A DNA stretch of 64,000 nucleotides from an uncultured Kangiella sp. GTDB lineage: Bacteria > Pseudomonadota > Gammaproteobacteria > Enterobacterales > Kangiellaceae. Within the stretch, counting starts at the first letter, position 1. Each line of letters begins with the position of its first letter. The notes under the pieces were generated by a model. It was not told where the DNA came from and searched no databases. It saw only the letters and a program-made list of their open reading frames with translations. The translations under genes were made by a program, and so were the position numbers. This document shows, one piece after another, positions 51,254-62,047 of this stretch. The stretch is from positions 922,090 through 986,089 of the forward strand of contig CANMKR010000001.1 of the NCBI GenBank assembly GCA_947498625.1, read 5' to 3'.

Positions 51254-51856
51254 TTAAAGTTTCTTAGTGTTATTGACTAGATAACAAAACAATTCAGCAG
51301 TTTTCTTAGCATCATATAATGCTGAGTGAGCATCTTTCTGACTAAATGGGATATGGGCTAATTCGCAGGCCTGCGCAAGAACCGTATGTCCCAGCACTAA
51401 TGCCGATAAAGAGGCAGTATCAAAACTGGTGAAAGGGTGGAATGGGTTTCGCTTGATTTTCACTCGCTCGACGGCAGCATTAACAAAACTCAAATCAAAC
51501 CACGAATTGTGACCGACAAGGACGCAGCGATTACAACCAGAGGCTTTTTGCTCAATTCGTAAATTTTTAAAAATTTCTTGTAAAGCAAACTCTTCTTTTA
51601 CCGCTGCACGCAAAGGGTTCTTTAGGTCAATACCGGTAAAATCTAAAGCCTTTTGTTCGACATTGGCTCCTTCAAATGGCTCTACATTATAATGATAAGA
51701 GTTTGCGACTTCGAGCTTACCTTGTTTATCAAAACGAGTAGTGACTGCGGCAATTTCCAATAAAGCATCGGTTGAAGATTCAAAACCACCAGTTTCAACG
51801 TCGACGATGACAGGGAAAAAACCGCGAAAACGGTCTTTCATTTCAAATGCAGCCAC
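51254..51856 (-). CDS. rnt: Ribonuclease T
   Basis: This 200-aa DEDDh exonuclease trims the 3' ends of tRNA and other stable RNAs. PVIVDVETGGFESSTDALLEIAAV carries the first Asp-Glu pair. LVGHNSWFDLSFV gives the second Asp, and KDAHSALYDAKKTAEL the final His and Asp. FHPFTSFDTASLSALVLGHTVLAQAC is typical of RNase T. It is followed on the same strand by pyrC upstream, an order I recall from Pseudomonas. Confidence 0.95.
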   Translation of the reverse strand: MAAFEMKDRFRGFFPVIVDVETGGFESSTDALLEIAAVTTRFDKQGKLEVANSYHYNVEPFEGANVEQKALDFTGIDLKNPLRAAVKEEFALQEIFKNLRIEQKASGCNRCVLVGHNSWFDLSFVNAAVERVKIKRNPFHPFTSFDTASLSALVLGHTVLAQACELAHIPFSQKDAHSALYDAKKTAELFCYLVNNTKKL

Positions 51857-51905
51857 TAGATATCCTTAGACTTGTGTCAGTCAGTTATTAATGTTTAAAC
51901 GCTTT

Positions 51906-52937
51906 TTATTTTAGCTTCCACTCAATCATTTCATCGGCGCGAAATGGTATCAAGTCTTCATTTCCTAAATTGAGCTTTTTTGGCATTTTCCACTGCTCTT
52001 TGACTAAAGTAATGGTGCCTTCATTGCGTGGTAAGCCGTAAAAATCAGGGCCATTAAAGCTGGCGAATGCTTCTAACTTATCGAGCGCTTGAGCTTTTTC
52101 GAAAGCTTCTGCATAAAGTTCCATAGCAGCATAAGCAGTGTAAGCCCCAGCACAGCCACAAGACGATTCTTTGGCATCTTGTGAATGAGGTGCGCTATCA
52201 GTTCCTAAAAAGAATTTCTTAGAGTCAGAAGTTGCCGCTTCATTCAAAGCTATTTGGTGTTCTGAACGCTTTAAGATGGGCAAACAATATAAGTGAGGGC
52301 GGATACCACCAACTAACATGTCGTTGCGATTATGCAATAAATGATGCGCCGTTATAGTTGCTGCTACATTACTGCCTTGGCTATTCACAAAATCCACTGC
52401 TTGCTTTGTCGTGATATGCTCCAATACTAGTTTTAGTGTTGGGAATTTGTCTAAAAGTGGTTTAAGTATGGTATCGATAAATTTTTCTTCACGATCGAAA
52501 ATATCAATATGAGAATCGGTGACTTCGCCATGAACCAGTAAAGGTAAACCCAGCTCCGCCATTTTTTCAAACACAGGATAAGCATATTCGATATTGGTTA
52601 AGCCGGAATCAGAGTTGGTAGTGGCGCCAGCGGGATAAAGTTTACATGCGTAAACAAAATCAGCCGCGACTGCTTCCTCAATATCCTTAACCGAAGTGTT
52701 ATCCGTTAGATACAGAACCATTAATGGTTCAAGCGAAACCCCTGACGGAGTATAACGCTTGATAGAGTTATAATAATCTTCAGCCATCTCTACATTGGTC
52801 ACTGGCGGAACTAAATTGGGCATCACAATGGCGCGAGCGAATTGACGAGCCGCATCTTGAACGGTGTGTTGCAGCGCCGCTCCAGAGCGAAGATGGATGT
52901 GCCAATCATCAGGCTGAGTAATGGTAATAGTATCCAC
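51906..52937 (-). CDS. pyrC: Dihydroorotase
   Basis: This 343-aa amidohydrolase catalyses the third step of pyrimidine synthesis (carbamoyl-aspartate to dihydroorotate). [11 protein letters not shown] supplies two zinc ligands. [17 protein letters not shown] contains the carboxylated Lys. HGEVTD, LEHITTK and GTDSAPHS complete the binuclear site. Length fits E. coli-type PyrC (348 aa). Confidence 0.96.
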   Translation of the reverse strand: MDTITITQPDDWHIHLRSGAALQHTVQDAARQFARAIVMPNLVPPVTNVEMAEDYYNSIKRYTPSGVSLEPLMVLYLTDNTSVKDIEEAVAADFVYACKLYPAGATTNSDSGLTNIEYAYPVFEKMAELGLPLLVHGEVTDSHIDIFDREEKFIDTILKPLLDKFPTLKLVLEHITTKQAVDFVNSQGSNVAATITAHHLLHNRNDMLVGGIRPHLYCLPILKRSEHQIALNEAATSDSKKFFLGTDSAPHSQDAKESSCGCAGAYTAYAAMELYAEAFEKAQALDKLEAFASFNGPDFYGLPRNEGTITLVKEQWKMPKKLNLGNEDLIPFRADEMIEWKLK

Positions 52938-53103
52938 AGTTTTAGTATCCAGTTTTAGTATCTATTTAGATTTGCTAAGTTGTTTTGAAACACTGCCGCG
53001 AAACAGTTTTACAATCTCAATTGGCGGGCTATTATACGCAAGTGAGTTTAATTAGTAACTAGTTTTGGCATAGCATTTAGCTATAGCTGTATAAGGAAAA
53101 TGT

Positions 53104-53496
53104 ATGCGCATCTTACACACCATGCTCCGAGTGGGCGATTTGGATAAATCGATAAACTTCTATACCAAGGTTCTTGGTATGAAGCTGATCCGTAAGCATG
53201 ATTATGAGTCTGGACGCTTTACTTTGGCCTTTGTGGGTTATGGTGAAGAAAAGGATTCAACGGTGATAGAGTTGACTCACAACTGGGATACTCAAGATTA
53301 TGAACTAGGTAACGGGTTTGGTCATTTGGCTATTGCTGTTGAGGATGTTCACTCGGCTTGTGAGAAAATACGTGATGCAGGTGGGAAAATTACCCGTGAA
53401 CCAGGTCCTATGAAACATGGCACTACCGTGTTAGCGTTTGCTGAAGATCCTGATGGTTATAAGATTGAATTATTAGAAGACCGTCACAATTCTTGA
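53104..53496 (+). CDS. gloA: Glyoxalase I (lactoylglutathione lyase)
   Basis: This 130-aa metalloenzyme converts the methylglyoxal-glutathione hemithioacetal to lactoylglutathione. His5 (MRILHTML), the Glu in [10 protein letters not shown], the His in GFGHLAI and the Glu in KIELLED are the metal ligands. The short sequence without the insertions of the zinc form suggests the nickel-activated bacterial class. Confidence 0.96.
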   Translation: MRILHTMLRVGDLDKSINFYTKVLGMKLIRKHDYESGRFTLAFVGYGEEKDSTVIELTHNWDTQDYELGNGFGHLAIAVEDVHSACEKIRDAGGKITREPGPMKHGTTVLAFAEDPDGYKIELLEDRHNS

Positions 53497-53545
53497 AAAA
53501 AGTTTTTGTGACAAATTGAATAAAACGGCGCTTGGAGCAGAATAT

Positions 53546-53872
53546 ATGAACTATAGATACATAACAGTTTTAAGCTTGTTATTGCTGACAGCTTGTGAGA
53601 ATACAACTATGAAAAGTGACCATGATGAGGTATCAAAAATCAACCAAAAAATGGTTGAAACTAAGAATGTGAAAAGTGCTAGCCAACCCAAAGCCCCGAT
53701 AAACACTACATCTGAGGCTGGTCAGAGCAGGAGCCTTACTGAGATTGCGGCAGAGCATAAGAAACCAACGCCATACGAGTGTGAAGAGAAGTTCAAGAAT
53801 AAGAATGGCGTTTGCGAAGTTCCTAATCAACCCCACCCTAAGTCGCTTATCAAATCCGAAACCAAAAAGTAA
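53546..53872 (+). CDS. Small predicted lipoprotein
   Basis: This 108-aa protein has a lipoprotein signal: MNYRYITVLSLLLLTAC, with lipobox LTAC. The mature part is polar and probably disordered (KINQKMVETKNVKSASQPKAPINT), with two further cysteines near the end (YECEEKFKNKNGVCEVP). GGAG at 53534-53537 supports the ATG at 53546. No family is recognised. Confidence 0.65.
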   Translation: MNYRYITVLSLLLLTACENTTMKSDHDEVSKINQKMVETKNVKSASQPKAPINTTSEAGQSRSLTEIAAEHKKPTPYECEEKFKNKNGVCEVPNQPHPKSLIKSETKK

Positions 53873-54041
53873 CATCAGGTATCAACCTCTTTCGATACAT
53901 TTTGACAATATTTTACAAATAGATTTAGTGCTATAACGCTTTGGCTTATGAGAATAAGAGGGGCATGTCTGAATCATTTTCAGATGAAACACAATAATAA
54001 TAAATCTTTATTAATCTAACTAACTTTTCTAAGGAGTTAAT

Positions 54042-57000
54042 GTGTCTGCTATAAAATCTAGCTGGAAGGCATTGTTATCACTGAGTCTGGTCAGCTCAAT
54101 TGCACTTTCGGGTGTGGTTATTGCTGATGACTCTAAGGTAAGAGTACACCTGGCAAAACCAAAAATCAGTAAGTCTCTGAAAGAGCTTGCTAAACCATTA
54201 CCTAAACTTACCGAAGCACGTAAATTTAAGATGCTTCAATCGGGTGATAAGGTACCTGGTATCAATAAAGTAAACCCTGTTCCAAATCAAAACTACCCGT
54301 TTGGTAAAGAGTACCAAGAGAAGAATGCGGGCAAAGATTTAACAGATCCTGTTTTACAAAAATCGAGCTCGATAGCTAAAGACGGTCTTCGCGATTTTAA
54401 AATGGCGACCGTGGGCGTTGGTTTCGACGGTATGGGCAATGTCACGGGTGCAGTTCCGCCTGATACTAATGCTGACGTTGGTCCTAATCACATCGTTCAA
54501 ACAGTTAATACAGCACTAGCTGTTTATGATAAAGCGGGTAACGAGCTAGTTGCTCCTGTTGCTATCAATACTCTTTGGGCTGGCTTTGGCGGTTTATGTG
54601 AAAGCACAAACCGTGGTGATCCGATTGTATTGTATGATTCGCAAGCTGATCGCTGGTTAATCAGCCAGTTCGCTTTCCCTGCGGGCTTTACAGATAACCG
54701 TAATTGTATTGCGATTTCGCAAACCGGCGACCCTACAGGTGCTTATTATTTGTATGATTTCCTATATAGTGATGTCAAATTTAATGACTATCCTCACTAT
54801 GGTGTTTGGACTGATGGCTATTACGCTGGTATTAACCAGTTTTCAGGCAGCCCATTATCGTTTGCTGGTTCTGGTGTAGTGGCCTTTGAGCGTGATGCTA
54901 TGTTACAAGGTCAGGCAGCACAGCAAGTTATTTTCGATCTAGAAACTACTTTCCCTAATGCATTTACTCCAATGCCAGCAGATATTGATGGTCCTTTCTT
55001 GCCTCCAGCAGGTATGGCAGCTCCATTTGTAACCGCTGACAATGCTGGCGAAATGAATATTTGGAAATTCGCTGTAGATTGGGCAACTCCAGCTAATTCT
55101 ACTTTTGAATTAGCGTCTACAGTCACCGTTGCTCCATACAATGGCGCAGTTTGTGGTTTCTCGCGTGATTGTATTGTTCAGCCAAATGCTCAGCGTTTGG
55201 ATGTTATTGGTCAACGCATGATGTTCCGCGCGGCCTACCGTAACCTAAATGGTGTTAATAAGTTAGTCGCTAACCATACGGTTGTAGGCTCTGCTACCGA
55301 TAACAATATTGCTGGTGTTCGCTGGTATGAGTTTGACTTAGCTAACGACGGTACGGCTACTTTAGCTAACAATGGTACTTACAATCTTGACGATGGTAAC
55401 TCACGTTGGATGGGTAGTGCAGCTATGGATGCAGTGGGCAACATTGGTGTTGCTTATAGTGTTTCAGGCCCTACACTTAATCCATCGATCCGCTTTAGTG
55501 GTCGTTTAGCTGGTGATCCTGCGGATACACTAACGCTTCCTGAAACTGAGCTAAAAGCTGGTGAAGGCGCGCAGCAAGGTGCGAACCGTTGGGGTGATTA
55601 CTCAAGCTTAAGTGTTGATCCAGTGGATGATTGTACTATGTGGTATACCACTGAGTATTATACTGCTGCAAACAACAACTCTACAGGCTGGCAAACTTAC
55701 ATTGGTAGCTTCAAGTTTGATAACTGTGTTGCCGGTCCTGCAGGTGAGATTTCAGGTACTGTAACTAATCAAGCTGACGGCGCTGCTATTGCTAACGTGC
55801 AGGTAACTATCGGTGCATTAACAGTAACAACGGATGCTGACGGTAACTACTCTGCAACTTTACCAGTAGATACAGGTTATTCAGTTACTGCTTCTCGTTA
55901 TGGTTGGATATCAGCCACAACTGCCGGCATTGATGTTGCAGAAGACGCAGTTGTAGATGTTGATTTTGTACTTGAGCCTGCTCCTCCAGTGACTGTAACT
56001 GGTACTGTGACTGATGGTTCTGGCTTAGGTGGTAATTTATACGCTGAGGTTGTGGTTCAAGCACCTGGCGCAACTATTTCTACCTTTACTGATCCAGTCA
56101 CAGGTCAATACAGCTTAGATTTGTTTGAAGGTACTTTAGTGCAAATCACTGCGATGGCTTTAGTTGATGGTTATTTAGCGCAAAGTGCAGACATTCTTCC
56201 TGAAAACACTCCTGTGCAAGATTTTGCACTGTTGATTGATGGCAACTGTACAGCTGATGGCTATGAATTCCAATTCCCAGCATTCTTCGAAGGCTTTGAC
56301 GCTGGTGTTCCACCAACAGGTTGGACAGTAGCTGACAATGGCGCGACTGGTGAAGTTTGGTCTGCGGCATCTGGAACTTCTCGAGGTAATTTACTGGGTA
56401 CTGGTGAAGCCGCTGCAATTGACAGTGATAGAGGCGGTAATGGCGTAACTTCCAGTACTTTAACTTCACCTGTTATCAATGTTGCAGATTTAACTGCGAG
56501 CGAATTGCAGTTCTCTAGTTGGTTCAGAACTTTCGCTGGTGGCGATGTTTATAATGTTGAAATCAGTGTGGATGGTGGAGCATGGGTTTCTATTTTAACC
56601 ATGGTTCCTACTAATGCCGCTGAGCGTTTAACTATTGATTTGTCTGCGCAAATTACCGGCGCTACAAGCTTCCAGCTTCGTTGGAACTATGAAGCAAACT
56701 TTGAATGGTATGCGTATGTAGACGATATTCAAATTGGCGAAACAACTTGTGTAACACGATCTGGTTCTGTAGTTAAAGGTGCCGTGGTTGACGCTAATAC
56801 TGGTAATGCTTTAAATGGCGCTACGGTAACGATTGGTCGTGAAACTACTAACACAGTGGCTACTCCAGAAGATGATTCAGTCGTTGATGGCTATTTCAGT
56901 ATCTTTGTTCCTGACACTGAAACAGAGGTAACAGTATCGGCTAATCTTTATGCGGATAATACTGTTGCAGCTTCTACTATTGCCTTAGCTACTCCAATTG

Positions 57001-58643
57001 AGTTAGATGCTGGTTTGATTGAAATCGCTGCTGAATTAGCTGCTACCGACGTGACTCAAGGTCGTGAAGGTTCAAGCACGGTTGCTGTTGCTAACGAAGG
57101 TAATGTTGATGCGAACTACACCTTCATTCTAGCTCAATTACCACCTTCTGGTAGTGTGGCAAATAAAGCTACAGGTCCGTTCCACCCTTCAAGCCGTCAC
57201 TTTGGTCCGAAGAACTTAGGTGATTTGGATACTAAGAAAGTACGTCATAAGTTTGATTATGCAAGTGTAAATATCCCAGAAAGCACAGTTGAGTTTGTTG
57301 GGTTCTTCCCAGTAAATGGTGAGACCGGCTTCCCATGGGGTATCGGCTTCAATCAAGATAATGACAATTTCTGGGTAGGCGACTTGTTAGCTGGTGGCGC
57401 TGCATCTGATACCTTGTATCAATATGATGCGACAGGCACTTTCACGGGTAACACTATTGATAACTCTGAAGTATCTGCAATCTTTGCCGCTGATATGGCC
57501 TACAACAACCGTACCGGCATGTTCTGGCAGGTTGAAGTTGGTGATGCTAACTGTATCCATGAAATTGATCCGGTAGGATTAACAGTGACTGGTAATCAAA
57601 TTTGTCCTGCATTTGGTACTTCTCAACGTGGCCTAGCTTATGACCCTTTGACTAATACTTTCTACTCAGGCTCTTGGAATGACAGTATTATTCATCAGTT
57701 CACTACAGACGGTACTTTGTTACGTTCCGTGAATGTTGGTCAGCCAGTTTCTGGTTTAGCAATTAACCCAGTGAATGGCAGCTTGTATGCAATGTTGAAT
57801 GGCTCTAATCCGACGTTTGATGTGGTGGTATTCGATACAGCTACACCAGATTTGTTGCCGATTTCTGCCTTTAACTTCCCTAACAACCAAGACTTCACAG
57901 GCGATGGTGTTAACGATGATTTATTACCTGATGGTATTCAATCTGGCTTAGCGATTGACTGTGATGGTAACTTATGGACGCCTGTACGCGCATTTGGTGG
58001 TGTAATCGGTGTAAGAACCGGTGAAACTAACATTTGTGAGTGGAAAGAACTTTCATGGTTAAAACTAAATACTGGTAACAGTGGTTTAGTTGCAGCCAAT
58101 AGTTCAGCAGACGTAGAGTTAGGCTTTAATGCGACTCAACTTGAGCCAGGCACCTATCAAGCGCAGTTAATCACTGCTAATGATACGCCTTACGGTGATA
58201 GCACAAGTCTGGTGACATTGAACGTTACTGAGCCAAACTTCGGTAGTTTAAGCATTACTACTACTGAAGCTTCTGAGAAAAATGGTGATGATGTTGTAAT
58301 CACAGTTTCTAGAGCCGGCGGTTCTGACTTTGCTGTAACTGTAGATTATCAAACTGCTGACGGTACAGCTGTTGCTGGTACTAACTATTCGGCGACAACT
58401 GGTACTCTAACTTGGGCGGATGGTGATACAGCTGATAAAACTATCACGGTATCGACTATTAATACTTCACGTGAAACTGATTTAGGTTTCAGTGTAGTAC
58501 TTAGTAATGCTCAAGGTGGCGCTACTATTGGTAACCCTTCTATTGGTGTAACCATTGAAGGCGATTCAGGTGGTAGTTTCGGATTAGCAATCTTAGCTAT
58601 GCTAGGTCTTTTAGGTCTTGCAAGACGCAGAAGATACGCTTAA
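54042..58643 (+). CDS. Large multidomain secreted protein with GlyGly-CTERM anchor
   Basis: This 1,533-aa protein has a GTG start at 54042 with AAGGAG just upstream and a signal peptide (residues 1-28). A conserved N-terminal region (VPPDTNADVGPNHIVQ) is followed by two carboxypeptidase-regulatory-like beta domains (about 567-643 and 650-730), a choice-of-anchor J/MAM-like jelly roll (FFEGFDAGVPPTGWTV, about 748-900), and a third regulatory-like domain (about 908-985). Then come a propeller-like region (about 1083-1320), a Calx-beta repeat (about 1402-1500) and a GlyGly-CTERM tail (GDSGGSFGLAILAMLGLL, RRRR). No catalytic motif is seen. Rhombosortase is expected to process the tail. Role: unknown surface or secreted adhesive protein. 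Confidence 0.85.
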   Translation: MSAIKSSWKALLSLSLVSSIALSGVVIADDSKVRVHLAKPKISKSLKELAKPLPKLTEARKFKMLQSGDKVPGINKVNPVPNQNYPFGKEYQEKNAGKDLTDPVLQKSSSIAKDGLRDFKMATVGVGFDGMGNVTGAVPPDTNADVGPNHIVQTVNTALAVYDKAGNELVAPVAINTLWAGFGGLCESTNRGDPIVLYDSQADRWLISQFAFPAGFTDNRNCIAISQTGDPTGAYYLYDFLYSDVKFNDYPHYGVWTDGYYAGINQFSGSPLSFAGSGVVAFERDAMLQGQAAQQVIFDLETTFPNAFTPMPADIDGPFLPPAGMAAPFVTADNAGEMNIWKFAVDWATPANSTFELASTVTVAPYNGAVCGFSRDCIVQPNAQRLDVIGQRMMFRAAYRNLNGVNKLVANHTVVGSATDNNIAGVRWYEFDLANDGTATLANNGTYNLDDGNSRWMGSAAMDAVGNIGVAYSVSGPTLNPSIRFSGRLAGDPADTLTLPETELKAGEGAQQGANRWGDYSSLSVDPVDDCTMWYTTEYYTAANNNSTGWQTYIGSFKFDNCVAGPAGEISGTVTNQADGAAIANVQVTIGALTVTTDADGNYSATLPVDTGYSVTASRYGWISATTAGIDVAEDAVVDVDFVLEPAPPVTVTGTVTDGSGLGGNLYAEVVVQAPGATISTFTDPVTGQYSLDLFEGTLVQITAMALVDGYLAQSADILPENTPVQDFALLIDGNCTADGYEFQFPAFFEGFDAGVPPTGWTVADNGATGEVWSAASGTSRGNLLGTGEAAAIDSDRGGNGVTSSTLTSPVINVADLTASELQFSSWFRTFAGGDVYNVEISVDGGAWVSILTMVPTNAAERLTIDLSAQITGATSFQLRWNYEANFEWYAYVDDIQIGETTCVTRSGSVVKGAVVDANTGNALNGATVTIGRETTNTVATPEDDSVVDGYFSIFVPDTETEVTVSANLYADNTVAASTIALATPIELDAGLIEIAAELAATDVTQGREGSSTVAVANEGNVDANYTFILAQLPPSGSVANKATGPFHPSSRHFGPKNLGDLDTKKVRHKFDYASVNIPESTVEFVGFFPVNGETGFPWGIGFNQDNDNFWVGDLLAGGAASDTLYQYDATGTFTGNTIDNSEVSAIFAADMAYNNRTGMFWQVEVGDANCIHEIDPVGLTVTGNQICPAFGTSQRGLAYDPLTNTFYSGSWNDSIIHQFTTDGTLLRSVNVGQPVSGLAINPVNGSLYAMLNGSNPTFDVVVFDTATPDLLPISAFNFPNNQDFTGDGVNDDLLPDGIQSGLAIDCDGNLWTPVRAFGGVIGVRTGETNICEWKELSWLKLNTGNSGLVAANSSADVELGFNATQLEPGTYQAQLITANDTPYGDSTSLVTLNVTEPNFGSLSITTTEASEKNGDDVVITVSRAGGSDFAVTVDYQTADGTAVAGTNYSATTGTLTWADGDTADKTITVSTINTSRETDLGFSVVLSNAQGGATIGNPSIGVTIEGDSGGSFGLAILAMLGLLGLARRRRYA

Positions 58644-58664
58644 TCTAAGCACCATAAAAACAAG

Positions 58665-58698
58665 AAGCACTGAGGGGAAACCTTCAGTGCTTTTTTAA
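58665..58698 (+). terminator. Terminator after the large secreted protein
   Basis: A stem of 9 bp, AAGCACTGA (58665-58673) with TCAGTGCTT (58684-58692), extended by GG/CC after one bulged base, is followed by a T-run. Confidence 0.88.
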
Positions 58699-58732
58699 TT
58701 ATTAAACTTTATTAAATTTAAAATTTATCATC

Positions 58733-60709
58733 ATGATTCGATTTATTTGTTTTTTTGCTCTTTTAGGATTTTCATCAATATCACTGCAACTGAAAGCTAT
58801 GGAAGTACTAAAAGAAGAGAAAAATAAGGTTGCTAAACAAGTTAAGTCCGCGAAACCAGAGAAAGCTGACCAAGAAACTCAGCAAGAAAAACAGTTAGTT
58901 AATGAAGAAACCAATTCCCAAGTGATAACAGTTTTAAGCTCAAAAGCTCCTCAGCACTTTACCGACTTGAGTACCACAAATAGCTACGTCACGCCTAAAG
59001 ATACTGTCGGCGCAGCTAACCAGCTTTTGGATTTAATTACAGAAATACCGGGAGTTACTGAAAATGGACAGTCAGGTTTATTTCAAACCTATTCCATACG
59101 CGGTGTGTCTAGACAAAGAGTCTTAACCTATCTTTCGGATATACCCATTAAAGCAGAGCGTCGCGCAGGCGTAGCGGCGTCTTTTTTACATCCTTTATTA
59201 CTCGATTCGGTGGAGGTAAAAAAAGGACCTGCCTCGACACTTTATCAATCTGGCAGTCTTGGCGGGGTTATTAAAATGCAGCCTCGCTTTTTCAATGAAA
59301 CTTCTTGGACAACCGATTACCATTCTGCGGGCAATAGCCAACAACATATTTTTGGCACTTCTGGTCAAGATTGGTCACTAGGTTTTGCTGGACAGTTTGC
59401 TAGTAATTCGCAAGACGTCAATGGTGCAGAATTAAATGATGGCTATAACCAATATTCAGCCAGTTTTATTAAGCAGTGGCACAGTGAAGATTTGGATTAT
59501 GAGTTGATGCTTTTAGCCAGTCGTGGAACTGATATAGGGCGTTCTAGCACGCGCTTTCCTGATAGGGTGGTATCGGTGCCTCAGGAAGAGCATTTATTAG
59601 GACAATTTGCGATTCAATCGGATAACTGGCGAGCTTCAATTTACTTACATCCCAACCAAACCGAAACGCTAACTTTACGGCCTGCAAATCGAACCAATGA
59701 AGTGCAGAATAAATCAAATGATTGGGGATTTCATTTTGAACAAAGGTGGAATACTGAACTTTTCGAAGGTCTCTATGGTTTGGATACCTTTGTTCGAAAT
59801 AACATTGACGCCTCCGATAAAAGCATTTCTTTGACAGATAGTAGCGTGACTCTTACTGAATCACTTTCAGGAGCTTCGGAAAGAGAGTCAGCAGCGTTTT
59901 TCACGTTAAATAAAGCCTTTGATTCAAGTAAATGGCAGCTGGGTCTTCGCTTAATTAATAATGAGCAGAATAATCAAAGTAATACTATTGTTAATAATTC
60001 TTTGACTGGATTTGTTGGTAAGTCATTTGCCTTGTCGGATAATATTTTGCTAACAACTTCACTTGGAACAGGGATCCGGTTTCCAACTGTCAGTGAGCGC
60101 TTTTTTGTGGGTACCACAGCAAGAGGTGAAGTCGAAGGTAATCCAAATTTAAAAGAAGAGCGCTCTATTAGTGCCGATTTGGGACTGAAGTATTCTGATG
60201 CCAGTATTTCTTTTGCAGCCAATCTTTATCAGCAAAGAGTCAGTGATTATATCGAAAGAGTTGAAATTGCACCTGAGTTATTAAGCTTTCGCAATATTCA
60301 AGACGGGACTATTAAAGGTATTGAGCTTGATGCTGTTTATAGCTTAAACAAAGATTTAAAACTAAGCTTTTTCACTAGCTTTATCGAAGGTGAAGACCAA
60401 GCGGGCAATCCTCTGGCGGATATCCCTTCTCATCGCTCTAAACTTAAGCTTGACTATCAAGCTGAGAAATATCTCCTTAAATTTGGCATTGAATATCGAC
60501 AAGATAAAAATAGTATTGGGGCAGGGGAGAAGCCTATTGCTAATGCTTTACTTGCAGATGTCTCATTTGCGTATCTGTTCAATGATAAGTTTCGCATTCA
60601 ATTCAGTCTAGATAATCTCTTGGATGAAGACTATTTCTCGTCAGCCGATGAGCTGGCGCCTCTAGCAAATGGTCGTGAGTGGGGAATTAGCCTGACTAAG
60701 CAATGGTAA
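58733..60709 (+). CDS. TonB-dependent outer-membrane receptor
   Basis: This 658-aa receptor has a signal peptide (residues 1-22), a Lys/Glu-rich stretch and a TonB-box-like segment (SQVITVLSS). The plug domain follows (TPKDTVGAANQLLDLITEIPGV, YSIRGVSRQRVLTYLSDIPI, VEVKKGPASTLYQSGSLGGVI). The beta barrel ends in a C-terminal aromatic-rich strand (WGISLTKQW). The last plug motifs resemble iron- or haem-type receptors, but the ligand is unknown. No Fur box is visible just upstream. Confidence 0.92.
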   Translation: MIRFICFFALLGFSSISLQLKAMEVLKEEKNKVAKQVKSAKPEKADQETQQEKQLVNEETNSQVITVLSSKAPQHFTDLSTTNSYVTPKDTVGAANQLLDLITEIPGVTENGQSGLFQTYSIRGVSRQRVLTYLSDIPIKAERRAGVAASFLHPLLLDSVEVKKGPASTLYQSGSLGGVIKMQPRFFNETSWTTDYHSAGNSQQHIFGTSGQDWSLGFAGQFASNSQDVNGAELNDGYNQYSASFIKQWHSEDLDYELMLLASRGTDIGRSSTRFPDRVVSVPQEEHLLGQFAIQSDNWRASIYLHPNQTETLTLRPANRTNEVQNKSNDWGFHFEQRWNTELFEGLYGLDTFVRNNIDASDKSISLTDSSVTLTESLSGASERESAAFFTLNKAFDSSKWQLGLRLINNEQNNQSNTIVNNSLTGFVGKSFALSDNILLTTSLGTGIRFPTVSERFFVGTTARGEVEGNPNLKEERSISADLGLKYSDASISFAANLYQQRVSDYIERVEIAPELLSFRNIQDGTIKGIELDAVYSLNKDLKLSFFTSFIEGEDQAGNPLADIPSHRSKLKLDYQAEKYLLKFGIEYRQDKNSIGAGEKPIANALLADVSFAYLFNDKFRIQFSLDNLLDEDYFSSADELAPLANGREWGISLTKQW

Positions 60710-60763
60710 TTCTAGTTAGTTAAATTTAGAATGATGTCCTATTTTTTGTGAGAAGCTTACCCA

Positions 60764-61156
60764 ATGCCTAAAAGTGCCAAAACTGTATTAACTATCAATT
60801 CAATTGTAATGATTGCTTTATTAGTATTAGCGTTTCAGGTTTATATGAACTGGCAGGGCGAGTACTTTTTAGCATTTCTAAGTGCAGCCATCATAGGCGG
60901 TCTATTTTTGTGCCAGATGGTCATTATGTATCGCGGTCAAAAACTCTGGAATACATTACGCGGTATTTTATATGTCTTAGCGCTTTTAGTGGCTTTGTAC
61001 TTTGTCGTGTCTTTGGCGGCCTTGTTTACCATTATTGGCTTTGTAAAATGTTTTAGTGCTTTACTCTTAACATTCTATTTAATCGGGCTTAGAGGATACC
61101 TAAATTCAAAAGGATTTCTAGGTTACTTTACTGGCCTTGAATCTTCTGCAAAATAG
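60764..61156 (+). CDS. Hypothetical membrane protein
   Basis: This 130-aa protein has four hydrophobic segments (about residues 8-26, 33-54, 67-90 and 92-112). No family is recognised. It starts 55 bp after the TonB-dependent receptor on the same strand and may be co-expressed. Confidence 0.6.
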   Translation: MPKSAKTVLTINSIVMIALLVLAFQVYMNWQGEYFLAFLSAAIIGGLFLCQMVIMYRGQKLWNTLRGILYVLALLVALYFVVSLAALFTIIGFVKCFSALLLTFYLIGLRGYLNSKGFLGYFTGLESSAK

Positions 61157-61202
61157 TATAGCTGTCTCGCATCGCCGCCGGGTTTTTGCGGTTTTAATGA
61201 TA

Positions 61203-61856
61203 TTAAGAACTTAAAGTAATCAACTCTCTAACTAAGGCGTTAGCACCTTGATAGATATCTGAGACTTTTGCATCCAGCATATAGCAGGGCGTAGTGACTA
61301 GCTTATTGACTGGATCAACAAGCACTTCGCCGTGATTGCTATTAGAGTGGTTTGCCCCCATTGACTCAAGAGCCTTTGCAACATCGGTATCATTCCCTAT
61401 GGTCAAATTCGCATCCGGAATTAGTTTTGCCAAGATAACGGGAGCTATACATAAAGCGCCTATAGGTTTTTTCGCAGCATAGGTTGTGCGAACAGCAGCT
61501 TCAACATCTGAATTAATAGTACATGCCGCGCCGTCGATAGCAAAAGTTGATAAATTAAGAGCTGCACCAAATCCTCCTGGCATCACTAACGCATCGAAAT
61601 TTTCTACTTCAAATTCAGATAAAGCCTTGATATCACCGCGGGCAATTCTAGCCGATTCGACAAGCACATTTCTACTTTCAGACACAGCTTCACCTGTTAA
61701 ATGATTTTGTACTTTAAGTTGCTCGATATCGGGCGCAAAACATTGGTAGCTAACACCTTGCAGATCCAAAGCTAATAAGGTCATAACTGACTCTTGAATT
61801 TCTGCACCATCTTGAAAACCACACCCTGAAAGAATAACTGCAATTGACTTTGCCAT
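61203..61856 (-). CDS. elbB: ElbB glyoxalase-like DJ-1/PfpI family protein
   Basis: This 217-aa protein has the class-I glutamine amidotransferase-like fold. VILSGCGFQDGAEIQESVMTLLALD is the ElbB N-terminal signature. GALCIAPVILAKLI holds the nucleophile Cys in the elbow. SNSNHGEVLVDPVNKLVTTPCYMLDA is the C-terminal motif. E. coli ElbB has glyoxalase (glyoxal hydration) activity. It is monocistronic and convergent with the small membrane protein. Confidence 0.93.
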   Translation of the reverse strand: MAKSIAVILSGCGFQDGAEIQESVMTLLALDLQGVSYQCFAPDIEQLKVQNHLTGEAVSESRNVLVESARIARGDIKALSEFEVENFDALVMPGGFGAALNLSTFAIDGAACTINSDVEAAVRTTYAAKKPIGALCIAPVILAKLIPDANLTIGNDTDVAKALESMGANHSNSNHGEVLVDPVNKLVTTPCYMLDAKVSDIYQGANALVRELITLSS

Positions 61857-62047
61857 TAAGATTTCCTTTTAATTAAACATGTGACTTAAACATGAAATTT
61901 AATAAAACTAACAGAAATATAATAACTTAACCGATTGATATTTTTAATTATTAATGGTGATTATTGAGATTTGAGTTCTAGTTCACAGGCTAATTTTCAT
62001 CACCAGATATGATGGTTTACCTTCTATTGTTTGGATGAGAGTCGAGA